The position numbers and the translations under genes are program-made. Below the pieces are notes generated by a model. It was not told where the DNA came from, searched no databases, and saw nothing but the letters and a program-made list of their open reading frames with translations. Positions 1 through 6,977 of a stretch of DNA of 7,483 nucleotides are shown here, piece by piece (within the stretch, counting starts at the first letter, position 1; each line of letters opens with the position of its first letter). Origin of the DNA: JALHUB01 sp050010555 (GTDB lineage Bacteria; Chloroflexota; Dehalococcoidia; DSTF01; JALHUB01); the NCBI GenBank assembly GCA_050010555.1, contig JBEKKV010000062.1, forward strand, positions 1 to 7,483. Direction: 5' to 3'.

Positions 1-236
1 GTCGGGAGCGATGCACGATAGCAGAACCGGCCTGGCCGGAGCAGCAGGACTTCCCCGGTCCGGAACGCTTCCGCCGGATCGCAACGCTTCAGCCGCGTTC
101 GCGTACCCTGCGCCAAGAGGATTCACGGCGATCGCCTCCCTCAGGTTCTAGTTCCCCTGCCGAGTGATCGGGACGCGCGCGGGCAGACTGTTAGTCGCGC
201 ATCAGCCGGTCGAGAATCAAACAGAGGTGTCGTGTC
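1..236. other. Left-edge region with no supported gene
   Basis: I see no complete gene here. On the plus strand, frame 3 is open from the window edge to a TGA at 165-167, and frame 2 is open to a TAG at 149-151. Either could be the C-terminal tail of a gene outside the window, but neither tail has a recognisable motif. All three minus-strand frames contain stops between 89 and 150, so no long divergent gene starts close to the TetR gene. Two short inverted repeats are present: CCGGCC-T-GGCCGG at 27-39, and CGGAA-CGC-TTCCG at 61-73. Neither is followed by a T-run, so calling them terminators would be weak. I could not pick out a convincing promoter for the TetR gene. Confidence 0.4.
224..229 (+). 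promoter_or_regulatory. Ribosome binding site that supports the TTG start of the TetR gene
   Basis: GAGGTG lies 7 bases before the TTG at 237. No ATG or GTG in the correct frame lies nearby upstream: the GTGs at 227 and 232 are in other frames. The spacing therefore decides for the rare TTG start. Confidence 0.55.
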
Positions 237-902
237 TTGGAAGAGGCCAGGTCGGCAAGACAGGAGCAACGCCAGCACACGAGGGCAAAGCTCATCGAGG
301 CGGCGCTGCGCGTATTCGCCGAGCAGGGCTACGACCACGCTACCGTAGAGGAGATCTCGCTGGCCGCGGGCTACTCGAAAGGCGCCTACTACTTCCACTT
401 CGATTCCAAGGAAGAGATGCTCCTGGAGCTCTTGTCCCTCTGGATAAAGGAATGCACGCGCCGCCTGCTCCAGTTTGAGGATCTAGGCGGCGAGACAGCG
501 TTGTCGTGGGTGAAAGTTGTGGAGTCCCTGGTTTATCGTGACGATAGCGATGCGCAGTGGCGACTGCTTCTACCGGAGATATGGGTGCAATCGCATCGTA
601 ACGAGAAGGTACGGAAGACCGTTCACGATGCCTATGTGCGCTGGGCCCAAGAGTTGGAGAAGGCGTTCGAGAAGCTGGAGCGCGCCGGGCTGCTCACGCT
701 GACCGTCCGACCCGATGTCGCGGCAAGCCTAGTACTCGCTGCCCACGATGGCCTTGCGCTTCATTCGGCTGTGTTGCCCGGGAAAGGGGAGCCATCGCGG
801 GTCCTGGGGGCGCTGATTTCCGCCATCGTCGCGCTGCCGGAGGAGACTGCGCAGCCCCTCCTACCCCCGATCATCAGGCGAACGGCGCGACGCAAGCGAT
901 AG
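237..902 (+). CDS. TetR/AcrR family transcriptional regulator
   Basis: This is a 221-residue one-component DNA-binding repressor, the usual length for the family. Residues about 14-62 form the TetR N-terminal helix-turn-helix domain. The hallmark pattern is visible: a first helix with AALRVFAEQGYD, then ATVEEISLAAGYSKGAYYFHF, with the recognition helix at about 45-55, and then the linker DSKEEML. The rest (about 65-205) is helical and variable, as expected for a ligand-binding and dimerisation domain, so the ligand cannot be read. The tail (IIRRTARRKR) is strongly basic. The start is TTG, preceded by GAGGTG. The next gene, on the same strand, starts 100 bp downstream with its own possible promoter. 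The regulator may control itself, that gene, or something left of the window. Family assignment is firm; the target and ligand are unknown. Confidence 0.9.
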   Translation: MEEARSARQEQRQHTRAKLIEAALRVFAEQGYDHATVEEISLAAGYSKGAYYFHFDSKEEMLLELLSLWIKECTRRLLQFEDLGGETALSWVKVVESLVYRDDSDAQWRLLLPEIWVQSHRNEKVRKTVHDAYVRWAQELEKAFEKLERAGLLTLTVRPDVAASLVLAAHDGLALHSAVLPGKGEPSRVLGALISAIVALPEETAQPLLPPIIRRTARRKR

Positions 903-927
903 GCGACGACTCGCTACTCACCCCCGA

Positions 928-957
928 TAGACTTCTTTACGGCATTCCCCCTAGAAT
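928..957 (+). promoter_or_regulatory. Possible sigma-70-type promoter before the kinase fusion gene
   Basis: TAGACT (928-933) and TAGAAT (952-957) are separated by 18 bases. They match the -35 and -10 consensus at four and five of six positions. Transcription would begin near 964, giving a leader of about 40 bases. A small inverted repeat, ATCGA-TT-TCGAT (974-985), lies between this promoter and the ribosome binding site and could be an operator, possibly for the TetR protein encoded just upstream. This is by eye only, and such matches occur by chance. Confidence 0.3.
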
Positions 958-1002
958 TCCTTCAGGCCCAGCTATCGATTTCGATGCGAAGGAGCGCACG
1001 TA

Positions 1003-2586
1003 ATGGACGGAGGACCGCTGCCGCAGCATATTAAAGCGCTTCTCCTCCTGTCGACCTCCTATCCTCATCCGGTCGAGCGTGTCGAGTTGATCCAAACGCA
1101 TATCTCCTACGTTTTGCTGGCTGGTGAATACGTGTACAAGGTTAAGAAGCCGGTTGACATGGGCTTTCTTGATTACACGACGCTGGAAAAGCGCAAGTTC
1201 TGCTGCGAAGAAGAGGTGCGCCTGAATCGAAGGTTGTGCCCCGACGCCTATATCGGCGTTGTGGCCGTCACCGTGAAGGATGGCACGGTGTCTCTAGACG
1301 GGGCCGGCGAGGTGGTCGATTACGCCGTCAAAATGAAGCGCCTACCGCAGGAGCGTATGATGGAGCGCCTGCTGGACCAAGGCGCGATTGCCGGCGAGAT
1401 GCTGGAGCGCCTGACGGCAAAGCTGGCGGCTTTTCACGCCGAAGCGGAGACCGGTGAACACATCCAATCGTTCGGGAGCGTGGAGGCGGTTGCGGCGAAC
1501 TGGCGGGAGAACTTCGACCAGACTGAGCCGTATGTCGGCAGTACCATCTCTCGCGACCAGGTCGAGAATATTCGCGGCTACGTCGACCGTTTTCTTTCAG
1601 AGGAGACCTGGCTGCTAGACAATCGCGTCAGAGACGGCCGGATCCGCGATTGCCACGGCGACCTGCGCTCAAACGCCGTCTGCTTCGAGGACGGCATCTG
1701 CGTCTTCGATTGCATTGAGTTCAATGAGCGCTTCCGCTACGCTGACACGGCGTCGGATCTTGCCTTCCTGGCGATGGACGTCGATTTGCGCGGCTATCCG
1801 GCGCTCTCCGACGAGATAGTCGGCCTCTACCTGGCTCAGTCGCTTGACACGACGCTTCCGCTCGTCCTTGCCTTCTACAAATGCTATCGGGCGTTCGTGA
1901 GGGGCAAGGTGGACGGGTTTCAGCTCGACCAGCCGGAGATCCCGGCCAAACAGAAGGCGGCGACGGCCGAGGGCGCTCGACGCTATTTCGCGCTGGCCGG
2001 GAAGTACGCCTCGCATGCCACACCGGCTGTCCTGGTCGCGATGGTCGGTGTTACGGGCAGCGGCAAGAGCTACCTGGCGCACGCCCTGGCCAGCCGCCTT
2101 GGAGCCGTGGTCATCTCCTCCGATGTTACTCGCAAGAAGCTTGCCGACCTCGACCCGATGCGACAGCAGCCGGAGCCGATCGATTCCGGTATCTACTCGT
2201 CGGAGATGACAGAGCTGACTTACGCCGAGATGCTTCTGCAGGCGATGCCGTTCCTCAGCAGAGGCAAGCCAGTGATTTTGGACGCCTCCTACTTGTCGCG
2301 GCAGGCGAGGGAGCGGGCCAGGGAGTTTGCTGAGCGGGCCGGCGTGCGTTTCCTGGCTGTTGAGTGCGTTGTGGACGAGGCGCTGGTCCGGGAACGGCTG
2401 CAACGGCGGCGAAGCGCCATGTGGAGTCCATCAGACGGCCGCTGGGAGATCTATCGGGCGCAACTGAAGCGGGCGGAGCCGGTCTCCGAGATGCCGGAGG
2501 AGTCGCGCTTGAAGCTAGACGGAGCACTGCCGCTGGCGGAGCAGTTGGACCGGGTGGAGGCGTTCGTCCAAAGGGCCACCGGCTAG
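1003..2586 (+). CDS. Two-domain protein: aminoglycoside-phosphotransferase-like kinase fused to a P-loop ATPase/kinase
   Basis: The 527-residue protein has two nucleotide-binding domains. Residues about 25-300 look like the aminoglycoside/choline-kinase fold (COG2187 type). They contain a YVYKVKKPVDMGFLDY lysine region near 43-58, the catalytic-loop motif H218-G-D220-xxx-N224, and a following metal-binding-like aspartate in VFDCIEFN (D236). Residues about 340-527 (COG0645 type) carry a Walker A motif, GVTGSGKS at 349-356, and a Walker-B-like VILDASY with D427. This fusion is a known but poorly characterised family; the Mycobacterium tuberculosis DosR-regulon protein Rv2004c is, as I recall, a member. 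The substrate is unknown, and an antibiotic-resistance function should not be assumed. The start is well supported: AAGGAG (989-994) sits 8 bases before the ATG. The stop overlaps the glcF stop on the other strand within one CTAG. No signal peptide or membrane segment is evident, so it is probably cytoplasmic. Confidence 0.85.
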   Translation: MDGGPLPQHIKALLLLSTSYPHPVERVELIQTHISYVLLAGEYVYKVKKPVDMGFLDYTTLEKRKFCCEEEVRLNRRLCPDAYIGVVAVTVKDGTVSLDGAGEVVDYAVKMKRLPQERMMERLLDQGAIAGEMLERLTAKLAAFHAEAETGEHIQSFGSVEAVAANWRENFDQTEPYVGSTISRDQVENIRGYVDRFLSEETWLLDNRVRDGRIRDCHGDLRSNAVCFEDGICVFDCIEFNERFRYADTASDLAFLAMDVDLRGYPALSDEIVGLYLAQSLDTTLPLVLAFYKCYRAFVRGKVDGFQLDQPEIPAKQKAATAEGARRYFALAGKYASHATPAVLVAMVGVTGSGKSYLAHALASRLGAVVISSDVTRKKLADLDPMRQQPEPIDSGIYSSEMTELTYAEMLLQAMPFLSRGKPVILDASYLSRQARERAREFAERAGVRFLAVECVVDEALVRERLQRRRSAMWSPSDGRWEIYRAQLKRAEPVSEMPEESRLKLDGALPLAEQLDRVEAFVQRATG

Positions 2587-3881
2587 CCGGTCTTGCCCTC
2601 GCGGTCGAGAGCGCGATATGCCTCGTCCAGAAGTTCGACCACGTGCGCCATCTGTGTCTTGCGCGGCCCGAAGCGTCGCAGGCCAGCCTCCAACTGCATC
2701 ATGCAGCCGGTGTTTGCGGTCGCCACGGTGTCGGCTCTTGTCTCGGCGACCGTCTTCATCTTCTCCCGGAGCAGTCGCCAGGAGATCTGTGGTTGCGTCA
2801 GGTTGTAAACTCCGCCGCTGCCGCAGCAGTGGTCAGCCTGAGACATCTCGACGAACTCCAGCCCTGGAATTGCCTGCAGAATAGCGCGCGGCTGCGCCCT
2901 AATTCCCTGCGCGTGCGCCAGGTGACAGGAATCCTGGTAGGTGACTCGGCCTGGCACCGTGCCCAGCTCGATGCGGAAGGGCAGGGCAACCAGGTACTCA
3001 CTGATGTCCTTCACGAGCGCTGAGAGTGTGGCGGCCTTCTCCGCGTACTCCGGATCGTCCTTCAATAGATGGCCGTATTCCTTCATGGTTGAGCCGCAGC
3101 CGGCCGCGTTGACGACGACAGCCTCAACACCGAGCGGTAAGAATGCGTCGATGTTCCGCCGGGCCAGACTTCGGGCCGCTCTCAAGTCGCCGGCGTGGAC
3201 GTGCAGCGCGCCGCAGCACGTCTGTCCCGAGGGGACGAGCACCTCGCAGCCGTTTCGGACGAGTACACGTAGCGTCGCCTGGTTTAGGTTCGGGTAGAGC
3301 ACCGGCGTCATACAGCCGCCAAGCAGGGCGACGCGGTGCGCGGGCGTTTTCGAAGGCCGCACCGATGCGGGTGGCATCGGGACAGCGTCGGGCAACGATG
3401 GCAGAAACCTCTCGATGTCTTGAAGCTGCCCTGGGAGCAGTCTCAGAACGCTCGTCCCGCGCACGACGCGTTGGATCCCCGAGCGCTGGTAAAGACGCAA
3501 TGCTCCCGCAGCAAAGCGAAGACGTTCGGGATGGGGAAGCAGCAGGCTGGCCAGCGATGCCCGTAGTCGCCAGCTTGGCGGGACGCTTCCCAATCTGAGA
3601 GCTGTCGCGCGCCCTCGCTCCATTATGCGGCCGAAGGGGACAGCGGACGGACAGACGGTCTCGCAGGCGCGGCACTGGATGCAGCGATCGAGGTGGGCCA
3701 GCAGCTCAGGCGTGGCGCTCGCACGCCCTCGAACCATCGCGTCGATGAGATGAAGGCGTCCTCGCGGCGACTCCGCTTCGCTTCCCAGTTCAACGTACGT
3801 CGGGCAGTCGGCGAGGCAATAGCCGCAATGGACGCAGCGTTGAAGGTCTTCGCGAGAGGGCAGGTCGGGAATTGCAGCCAT
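2583..3881 (-). CDS. glcF: Glycolate oxidase iron-sulfur subunit GlcF
   Basis: This 432-residue protein is the predicted electron-transfer subunit, moving electrons from the flavin subunits towards membrane quinones. Two ferredoxin-type 4Fe-4S motifs are near the N-terminus: C16-xx-C19-xx-C22-xxx-C26-P, and C67-xx-C70-xx-C73-xxx-C77-P. Two cysteine-rich CCG domains follow, with CCG at 222-224 (TCCGALHVHAGD) and 352-354 (HCCGSGGVYNL). Each is preceded by a conserved cysteine region (C190, C262, C319), and C393 lies in TGCMMQLEAG. These are the hallmarks of GlcF and of related LutA/GlpC/heterodisulfide-reductase-type subunits. An in-frame ATG 45 bases further upstream (3926) would lie inside glcE. 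I prefer the ATG at 3881, which follows the glcE stop by 4 bases and has GGGAGGA (3892-3898) 10 bases before it. The gene is last in a glcD-glcE-glcF operon. Its stop shares CTAG with the convergent kinase gene. Confidence 0.93.
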   Translation of the reverse strand: MAAIPDLPSREDLQRCVHCGYCLADCPTYVELGSEAESPRGRLHLIDAMVRGRASATPELLAHLDRCIQCRACETVCPSAVPFGRIMERGRATALRLGSVPPSWRLRASLASLLLPHPERLRFAAGALRLYQRSGIQRVVRGTSVLRLLPGQLQDIERFLPSLPDAVPMPPASVRPSKTPAHRVALLGGCMTPVLYPNLNQATLRVLVRNGCEVLVPSGQTCCGALHVHAGDLRAARSLARRNIDAFLPLGVEAVVVNAAGCGSTMKEYGHLLKDDPEYAEKAATLSALVKDISEYLVALPFRIELGTVPGRVTYQDSCHLAHAQGIRAQPRAILQAIPGLEFVEMSQADHCCGSGGVYNLTQPQISWRLLREKMKTVAETRADTVATANTGCMMQLEAGLRRFGPRKTQMAHVVELLDEAYRALDREGKTG

Positions 3882-3885
3882 CGCG

Positions 3886-5208
3886 CTACAGTCCTCCCAC
3901 AAAACGACCGCGGCTGAGGGTGCCAAGGGGGTCGAGCGCGCCCTTGATTCTCTTCATCAGGCCGTTGGTCTTGCCGCCCCAGACATCGATGCCCCCCTTC
4001 AGGCCGGCGGCGCACTGCTCGACGACAAGGTTGCCGCCGTACTTCTGCGTCAGCGAGCGGAGATCACAGACGAGCCTCGCTGCCTGTTCGTCGGATGCGC
4101 CGTCGAGGCGGAAGTGCGCAAAGCCGAGCGCCGGGCGCGCGTCCAGGCAAACCTGCAGGCTGCATTCCGCTGCCGTCATCTCCGCCGATTCGAGGAAAGA
4201 CGCTATGTGAGATGGGAATACGGCGGCCCGCAAGAGTAGCGCCGCGCCGGGCGTCTGCGTCGAGAGCGCCCGCACTTGCTGCCAGGTTGCCTCCGCCTGC
4301 TCGGGCGATAGCCGAACGCCCACGGCCCCGTCGTCGTTGCGAATCTCGGTCGCCTCATACAACGTCCTCTCAACGGCGCTCTTGTTGCCGGCCGCGGCGA
4401 CGAGCAGGCAGGCGCCTCCCGGGTAATCGATGCCGGCGGGAAGAACTGCGGCGGTGGCCTCGCGGTTGAGCACATCGAGCGCTTCGACGCGGAGATTGCG
4501 AGCATTCAGCCGCGCGGCGGCTCGCGCAGCGGCTGAGGCTGACGGAAAGAAGGCCGCCAGGGTCCCGCGGGCTGACGGAAGAGGCATCACCTTGAAGGCG
4601 GCTTCAACGATGATGCCCAAGCTTCCGAACGACCCGGCGAATAGCTTGGTCATGTCATAGCCGGCGACGTTCTTGACGACATGCCCGCCGGACTTGACGA
4701 CGCTTCCGTCCGGCAGAGCGACCTTCAAGCCAAGCAGCCAATCGCGGGGCCAGCCGTGCGCATGACGCGACGGTCCGCCCGCATTCGAAGCGATGATGCC
4801 GCCTATCGTCGCACGATCGGGCAGCGGCGGGTCGAGCGGCAGGTACTGGCCTCGTTTCGCCAGGCGCCCCTGAAGGTCCTGAAGGCGGATGCCCGCCTGT
4901 ACAGCGACGGTCAGGTCGTCGGGGACGTACTCGACGACAGCATTAAGGCGAGTGAGGTCGAGGGCGATGTCATAGCGGAGTGGAACCGCGCCGGCCGCTA
5001 TTGCTGTGCCGCCGCCCCAGGGGATGACGACTGCTTCATAGCGAGCCGCGGCCGCGAGGATGGCTGCGGTCTCTGTGGCGTTGCGAGGCGATACGACGAT
5101 CTGCGGCGTCAGGCCATCGACGACGTAGTCGGAAAGACGGCGGCGTGGTGCGATATCCGCTTTCGGGGCGGCCGCCTTTATCGCCTTGAGAGTGCCGTTG
5201 TTGCTCAT
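3886..5208 (-). CDS. glcE: Glycolate oxidase FAD-binding subunit GlcE
   Basis: This 440-residue protein contains a PCMH-type FAD-binding domain at about 30-210. The FAD-contacting motifs are visible: PWGGGTAIAAG (63-73), DPPLPDRATIGGIIASNAGG (126-145) and VVKNVAGYDMTKLFAGSFGSLG (177-198). The KNVAGYD signature is typical of GlcE. The C-terminus ends in LDPLGTLSRGRFVGG, the familiar closing motif of FAD-linked oxidases. It is longer than the E. coli protein (about 350 residues, from memory) and retains a more complete N-terminal FAD lobe. GlcE works in complex with GlcD and GlcF; its own catalytic contribution is poorly defined in the family. Its ATG overlaps the glcD stop as ATGA (5205-5208), so translation is probably coupled. 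A generic FAD-linked oxidase is the alternative, but the operon context makes GlcE the best call. Confidence 0.92.
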   Translation of the reverse strand: MSNNGTLKAIKAAAPKADIAPRRRLSDYVVDGLTPQIVVSPRNATETAAILAAAARYEAVVIPWGGGTAIAAGAVPLRYDIALDLTRLNAVVEYVPDDLTVAVQAGIRLQDLQGRLAKRGQYLPLDPPLPDRATIGGIIASNAGGPSRHAHGWPRDWLLGLKVALPDGSVVKSGGHVVKNVAGYDMTKLFAGSFGSLGIIVEAAFKVMPLPSARGTLAAFFPSASAAARAAARLNARNLRVEALDVLNREATAAVLPAGIDYPGGACLLVAAAGNKSAVERTLYEATEIRNDDGAVGVRLSPEQAEATWQQVRALSTQTPGAALLLRAAVFPSHIASFLESAEMTAAECSLQVCLDARPALGFAHFRLDGASDEQAARLVCDLRSLTQKYGGNLVVEQCAAGLKGGIDVWGGKTNGLMKRIKGALDPLGTLSRGRFVGGL

Positions 5209-6590
5209 GGCGTTACGACTGCTGCCTCCTGCGGGAAGAGTTTGCCCGGGTTCAGTAGCTGGGCGCCAAAGGCCGAGCGCAACTCTTGCATTGCGGCCAG
5301 GTCGGCGCGGTTGAACATGAGACGCAGGTGTTCACGCTTCTCTAGGCCGACGCCGTGCTCGCCGGTAATGCTGCCGCCGGCATCGACGCAGGCGCGGAGG
5401 ATCTCGCCGGCTGCGGCGACGACGCGGTCGACGACGCCAGGCTGCGAGGCGTCGAAGATGAAGTTAGGGTGCAGGTTGCCATCGCCGGCGTGGAAGGCGG
5501 CGACGTGGAGCAGATCATACTTCCTGGCGATGTCGGAGGCCTGGCGCAGCAGTTGCGGCAGCTTCGTGCGGGGGCAGACGCCGTCGATGACGTAGGCGTT
5601 GGGAGCGATGCGCCCCACCATGCCGGCAGCGGCGCGTCGCATCGACCAGATCTGCTCGCGCTCGGCATCGTCGGCGGCGATGGTGATGCTGCCGCCGTGA
5701 TTCGCCTCGATGATGGCGCGAACGGCCGGACCGAGCTCCGCGACGTCGTCGCGCAGACCTTCGACCTCGACGATCATGCTGGCGGTCGTTTCGGGCTCGG
5801 CGCCGGCGGAGAAGAGGCGGGCGATGGCGTCGAACTGGGTCACTTCCATGCACTGCGGGACGATGCCGGAGGCGATCATCTGGGAGACGGCGTTGGCGGC
5901 GTCTTCGACCTCCTTGAACTGGGCGACGAGGGTGTAGCCGGTCTCCGGCACCGGCAGAAGGCGCACGATGACCTTGGTGACGACGCAGAGGGTGCCCTCG
6001 GAGCCGACGACGAGGCCGGTGAGGTCGTAGCCGGGCTGGTCGCGGAGGCGGCCGCCGACTTCGACGACGCTGCCGTCGGCGAGGACGATTTCGAGGCCGA
6101 GGACGTGGTTGCTGGTGACGCCATAGGCAAGGCAGTGCGGTCCGCCGGCGTTCTCGGCGACGTTGCCGCCGATGGTGCAGTTCTTGTAGCTCGACGGGTC
6201 GGGCGCGAAGAAGAGGCCGTGCTTGCGAGCGGCGCGGTCGATCTCGAAGTTGATGACGCCGGCTTCGACGACGGCGATGCGGTTGACGGGGTCGAGCTCG
6301 AGGATGTGGTTCATGCGGGTGAGGACGAGGGCGATGCCGCCCTGCGATGGGACGCTGCCGCCGGAGAGGCCGGTGCCGGACCCGCGCGGGACGATGGGTA
6401 TGCGGCGCTCGGCGGCGAGACGGACGACGGCGGCGACTTCTTCTGTTGTGGCGGGGAGGACGACGGCGTCGGGGAGGCCACGCTCGATGGTGGCGTCGTA
6501 CTCGTAGACGAGGAGGTCTGAGGGCGCGACGAGGACGTATTCGGCGCCGGCGATGCGCTGGAGGTCGCGGACGATGTCGGTCGGGAGCAT
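5205..6590 (-). CDS. glcD: Glycolate oxidase (2-hydroxyacid dehydrogenase) FAD-linked subunit GlcD
   Basis: This 461-residue flavoprotein is the predicted site of 2-hydroxyacid oxidation, glycolate to glyoxylate in the classical enzyme. The FAD-binding PCMH domain (about 35-215) shows VPRGSGTGLSGGSVP (67-81), DPSSYKNCTIGGNVAENAGGP (131-151) and PGYDLTGLVVGSEGTL (186-201). The C-terminal FAD-oxidase domain shows HAGDGNLHPN (367-376), TGEHGVGLEK (409-418) and the closing LNPGKLFP (446-453). The H367/E411/H412 cluster corresponds to the metal and substrate site in this family. D-lactate, D-2-hydroxyglutarate and other 2-hydroxyacid dehydrogenases share these motifs, so the substrate rests on the neighbouring glcE and glcF. 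Oddities: there is no clear Shine-Dalgarno before the ATG, and the 5' half (about 5900-6590) uses almost only G or C in third codon positions, more than glcE or glcF do. This leaves a long spurious open frame on the opposite strand. Confidence 0.93.
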   Translation of the reverse strand: MLPTDIVRDLQRIAGAEYVLVAPSDLLVYEYDATIERGLPDAVVLPATTEEVAAVVRLAAERRIPIVPRGSGTGLSGGSVPSQGGIALVLTRMNHILELDPVNRIAVVEAGVINFEIDRAARKHGLFFAPDPSSYKNCTIGGNVAENAGGPHCLAYGVTSNHVLGLEIVLADGSVVEVGGRLRDQPGYDLTGLVVGSEGTLCVVTKVIVRLLPVPETGYTLVAQFKEVEDAANAVSQMIASGIVPQCMEVTQFDAIARLFSAGAEPETTASMIVEVEGLRDDVAELGPAVRAIIEANHGGSITIAADDAEREQIWSMRRAAAGMVGRIAPNAYVIDGVCPRTKLPQLLRQASDIARKYDLLHVAAFHAGDGNLHPNFIFDASQPGVVDRVVAAAGEILRACVDAGGSITGEHGVGLEKREHLRLMFNRADLAAMQELRSAFGAQLLNPGKLFPQEAAVVTP

Positions 6591-6599
6591 GGCAGGGTC

Positions 6600-6605
6600 A
6601 GTGTA
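6600..6605 (-). promoter_or_regulatory. Possible -10 element for a leaderless glcD transcript
   Basis: Read on the minus strand this is TACACT. It ends 9 bases before the glcD ATG, so transcription would begin almost at the start codon. The bases between (CTGACCCTGCC region) contain no ribosome binding site, which fits leaderless initiation. I see no good -35 hexamer at the expected distance. The alternative is read-through from the zinc-ribbon gene. Confidence 0.22.
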
Positions 6606-6620
6606 GCATGCGGGCAGGCA

Positions 6621-6647
6621 GGGCGACCACAGGGGGTCGCCCCTACG
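6621..6647. repeat. Perfect hairpin with attached CCCCTACG tail between the zinc-ribbon gene and glcD
   Basis: GGGCGACC (6621-6628) and GGTCGCCC (6635-6642) form an 8-bp perfect stem with a 6-base loop. No T-run follows on either side, so it is not a classic intrinsic terminator. Including the bases to 6647, it carries CGCCCCTACG (6638-6647), a 10-mer found again at 7256-7265 beside another inverted repeat. It looks like a member of a dispersed intergenic palindrome family. On the minus strand the TAG within it is the stop codon of the zinc-ribbon gene. Confidence 0.7.
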
Positions 6648-6897
6648 ACGGATCGGCCTCCTCGACCGGTATCTCCATGCCGCAGTGGGGGCAAAACTTT
6701 GCGCCTTTGGGAGGGAGCGGGTTGCCGCAGCCGGGGCACTGGGTGGAGAGTCGGGAGCCGCAGTGGGCGCAGTACTGGTAGTGGGCGGGAGCCTCGGTCT
6801 GGCAGGCCTGGCACTCCTGGACGAACTGGTGGAAGGACTCCAGGCGGTGGCGCAGGCGCTCCTCGAGGGGCTCCTGGGGCTTATGGTTGCTGGTCAT
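6643..6897 (-). CDS. Small double zinc-ribbon protein
   Basis: The product is 84 residues long. Residues 1-28 are charged and probably helical. Four CxxC knuckles follow: C29/C32, C43/C46, C54/C57 and C69/C72. Paired in order they make two zinc ribbons (the double-zinc-ribbon type), with the typical YCAHCGSRL and FCPHCGMEI sequences. No enzyme, membrane or secretion signal is visible. In other proteins such modules mediate protein or nucleic-acid contacts; the role here is unknown. The start is supported by GGAGG (6904-6908) 6 bases before the ATG. The gene lies on the same strand as glcDEF, 52 bp upstream of glcD, so it may share a transcript with the operon, but a hairpin intervenes and a functional link is not shown. 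The stop codon lies inside the intergenic repeat, so the last residues may have been set by insertion of the repeat. Confidence 0.8.
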   Translation of the reverse strand: MTSNHKPQEPLEERLRHRLESFHQFVQECQACQTEAPAHYQYCAHCGSRLSTQCPGCGNPLPPKGAKFCPHCGMEIPVEEADPS

Positions 6898-6977
6898 GGC
6901 CGGCCTCCGGGCGGCAGCCGCCGGTCGATGGGGCGGGCGCCGCTACCTCCATTGTAGGGCCCCCGGCGGGCCAGCGC

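Noticed and set aside
127..136. GGCGATCGCC, the same as the cyanobacterial HIP1 octamer with flanks
   Set aside because: It is a single copy, and nothing else in the window points to cyanobacteria. A 10-bp palindrome can occur by chance in GC-rich DNA.
1669..2403. A 244-codon open frame on the minus strand, opposite the kinase fusion gene
   Set aside because: It lies wholly inside a gene with clear HGD and Walker A motifs, has no recognisable domain, and no ribosome binding site was noticed.
1003..2586. Antibiotic resistance gene (aminoglycoside phosphotransferase)
   Set aside because: Only the general kinase fold and HGD loop are shared. The fusion to a P-loop domain marks a different, uncharacterised family.
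2364..3023. A 219-codon plus-strand open frame spanning the convergent junction
   Set aside because: It covers the ends of two well-supported genes, and its translation is compositionally odd and motif-free.
5355..6521. A 388-codon open frame on the plus strand, antisense to glcD
   Set aside because: Its translation is a low-complexity mix of Asp, Gly, Ala, Glu and Val with no motif. It is the expected shadow of glcD's strong G/C preference in third codon positions, while glcD itself has all its family motifs.
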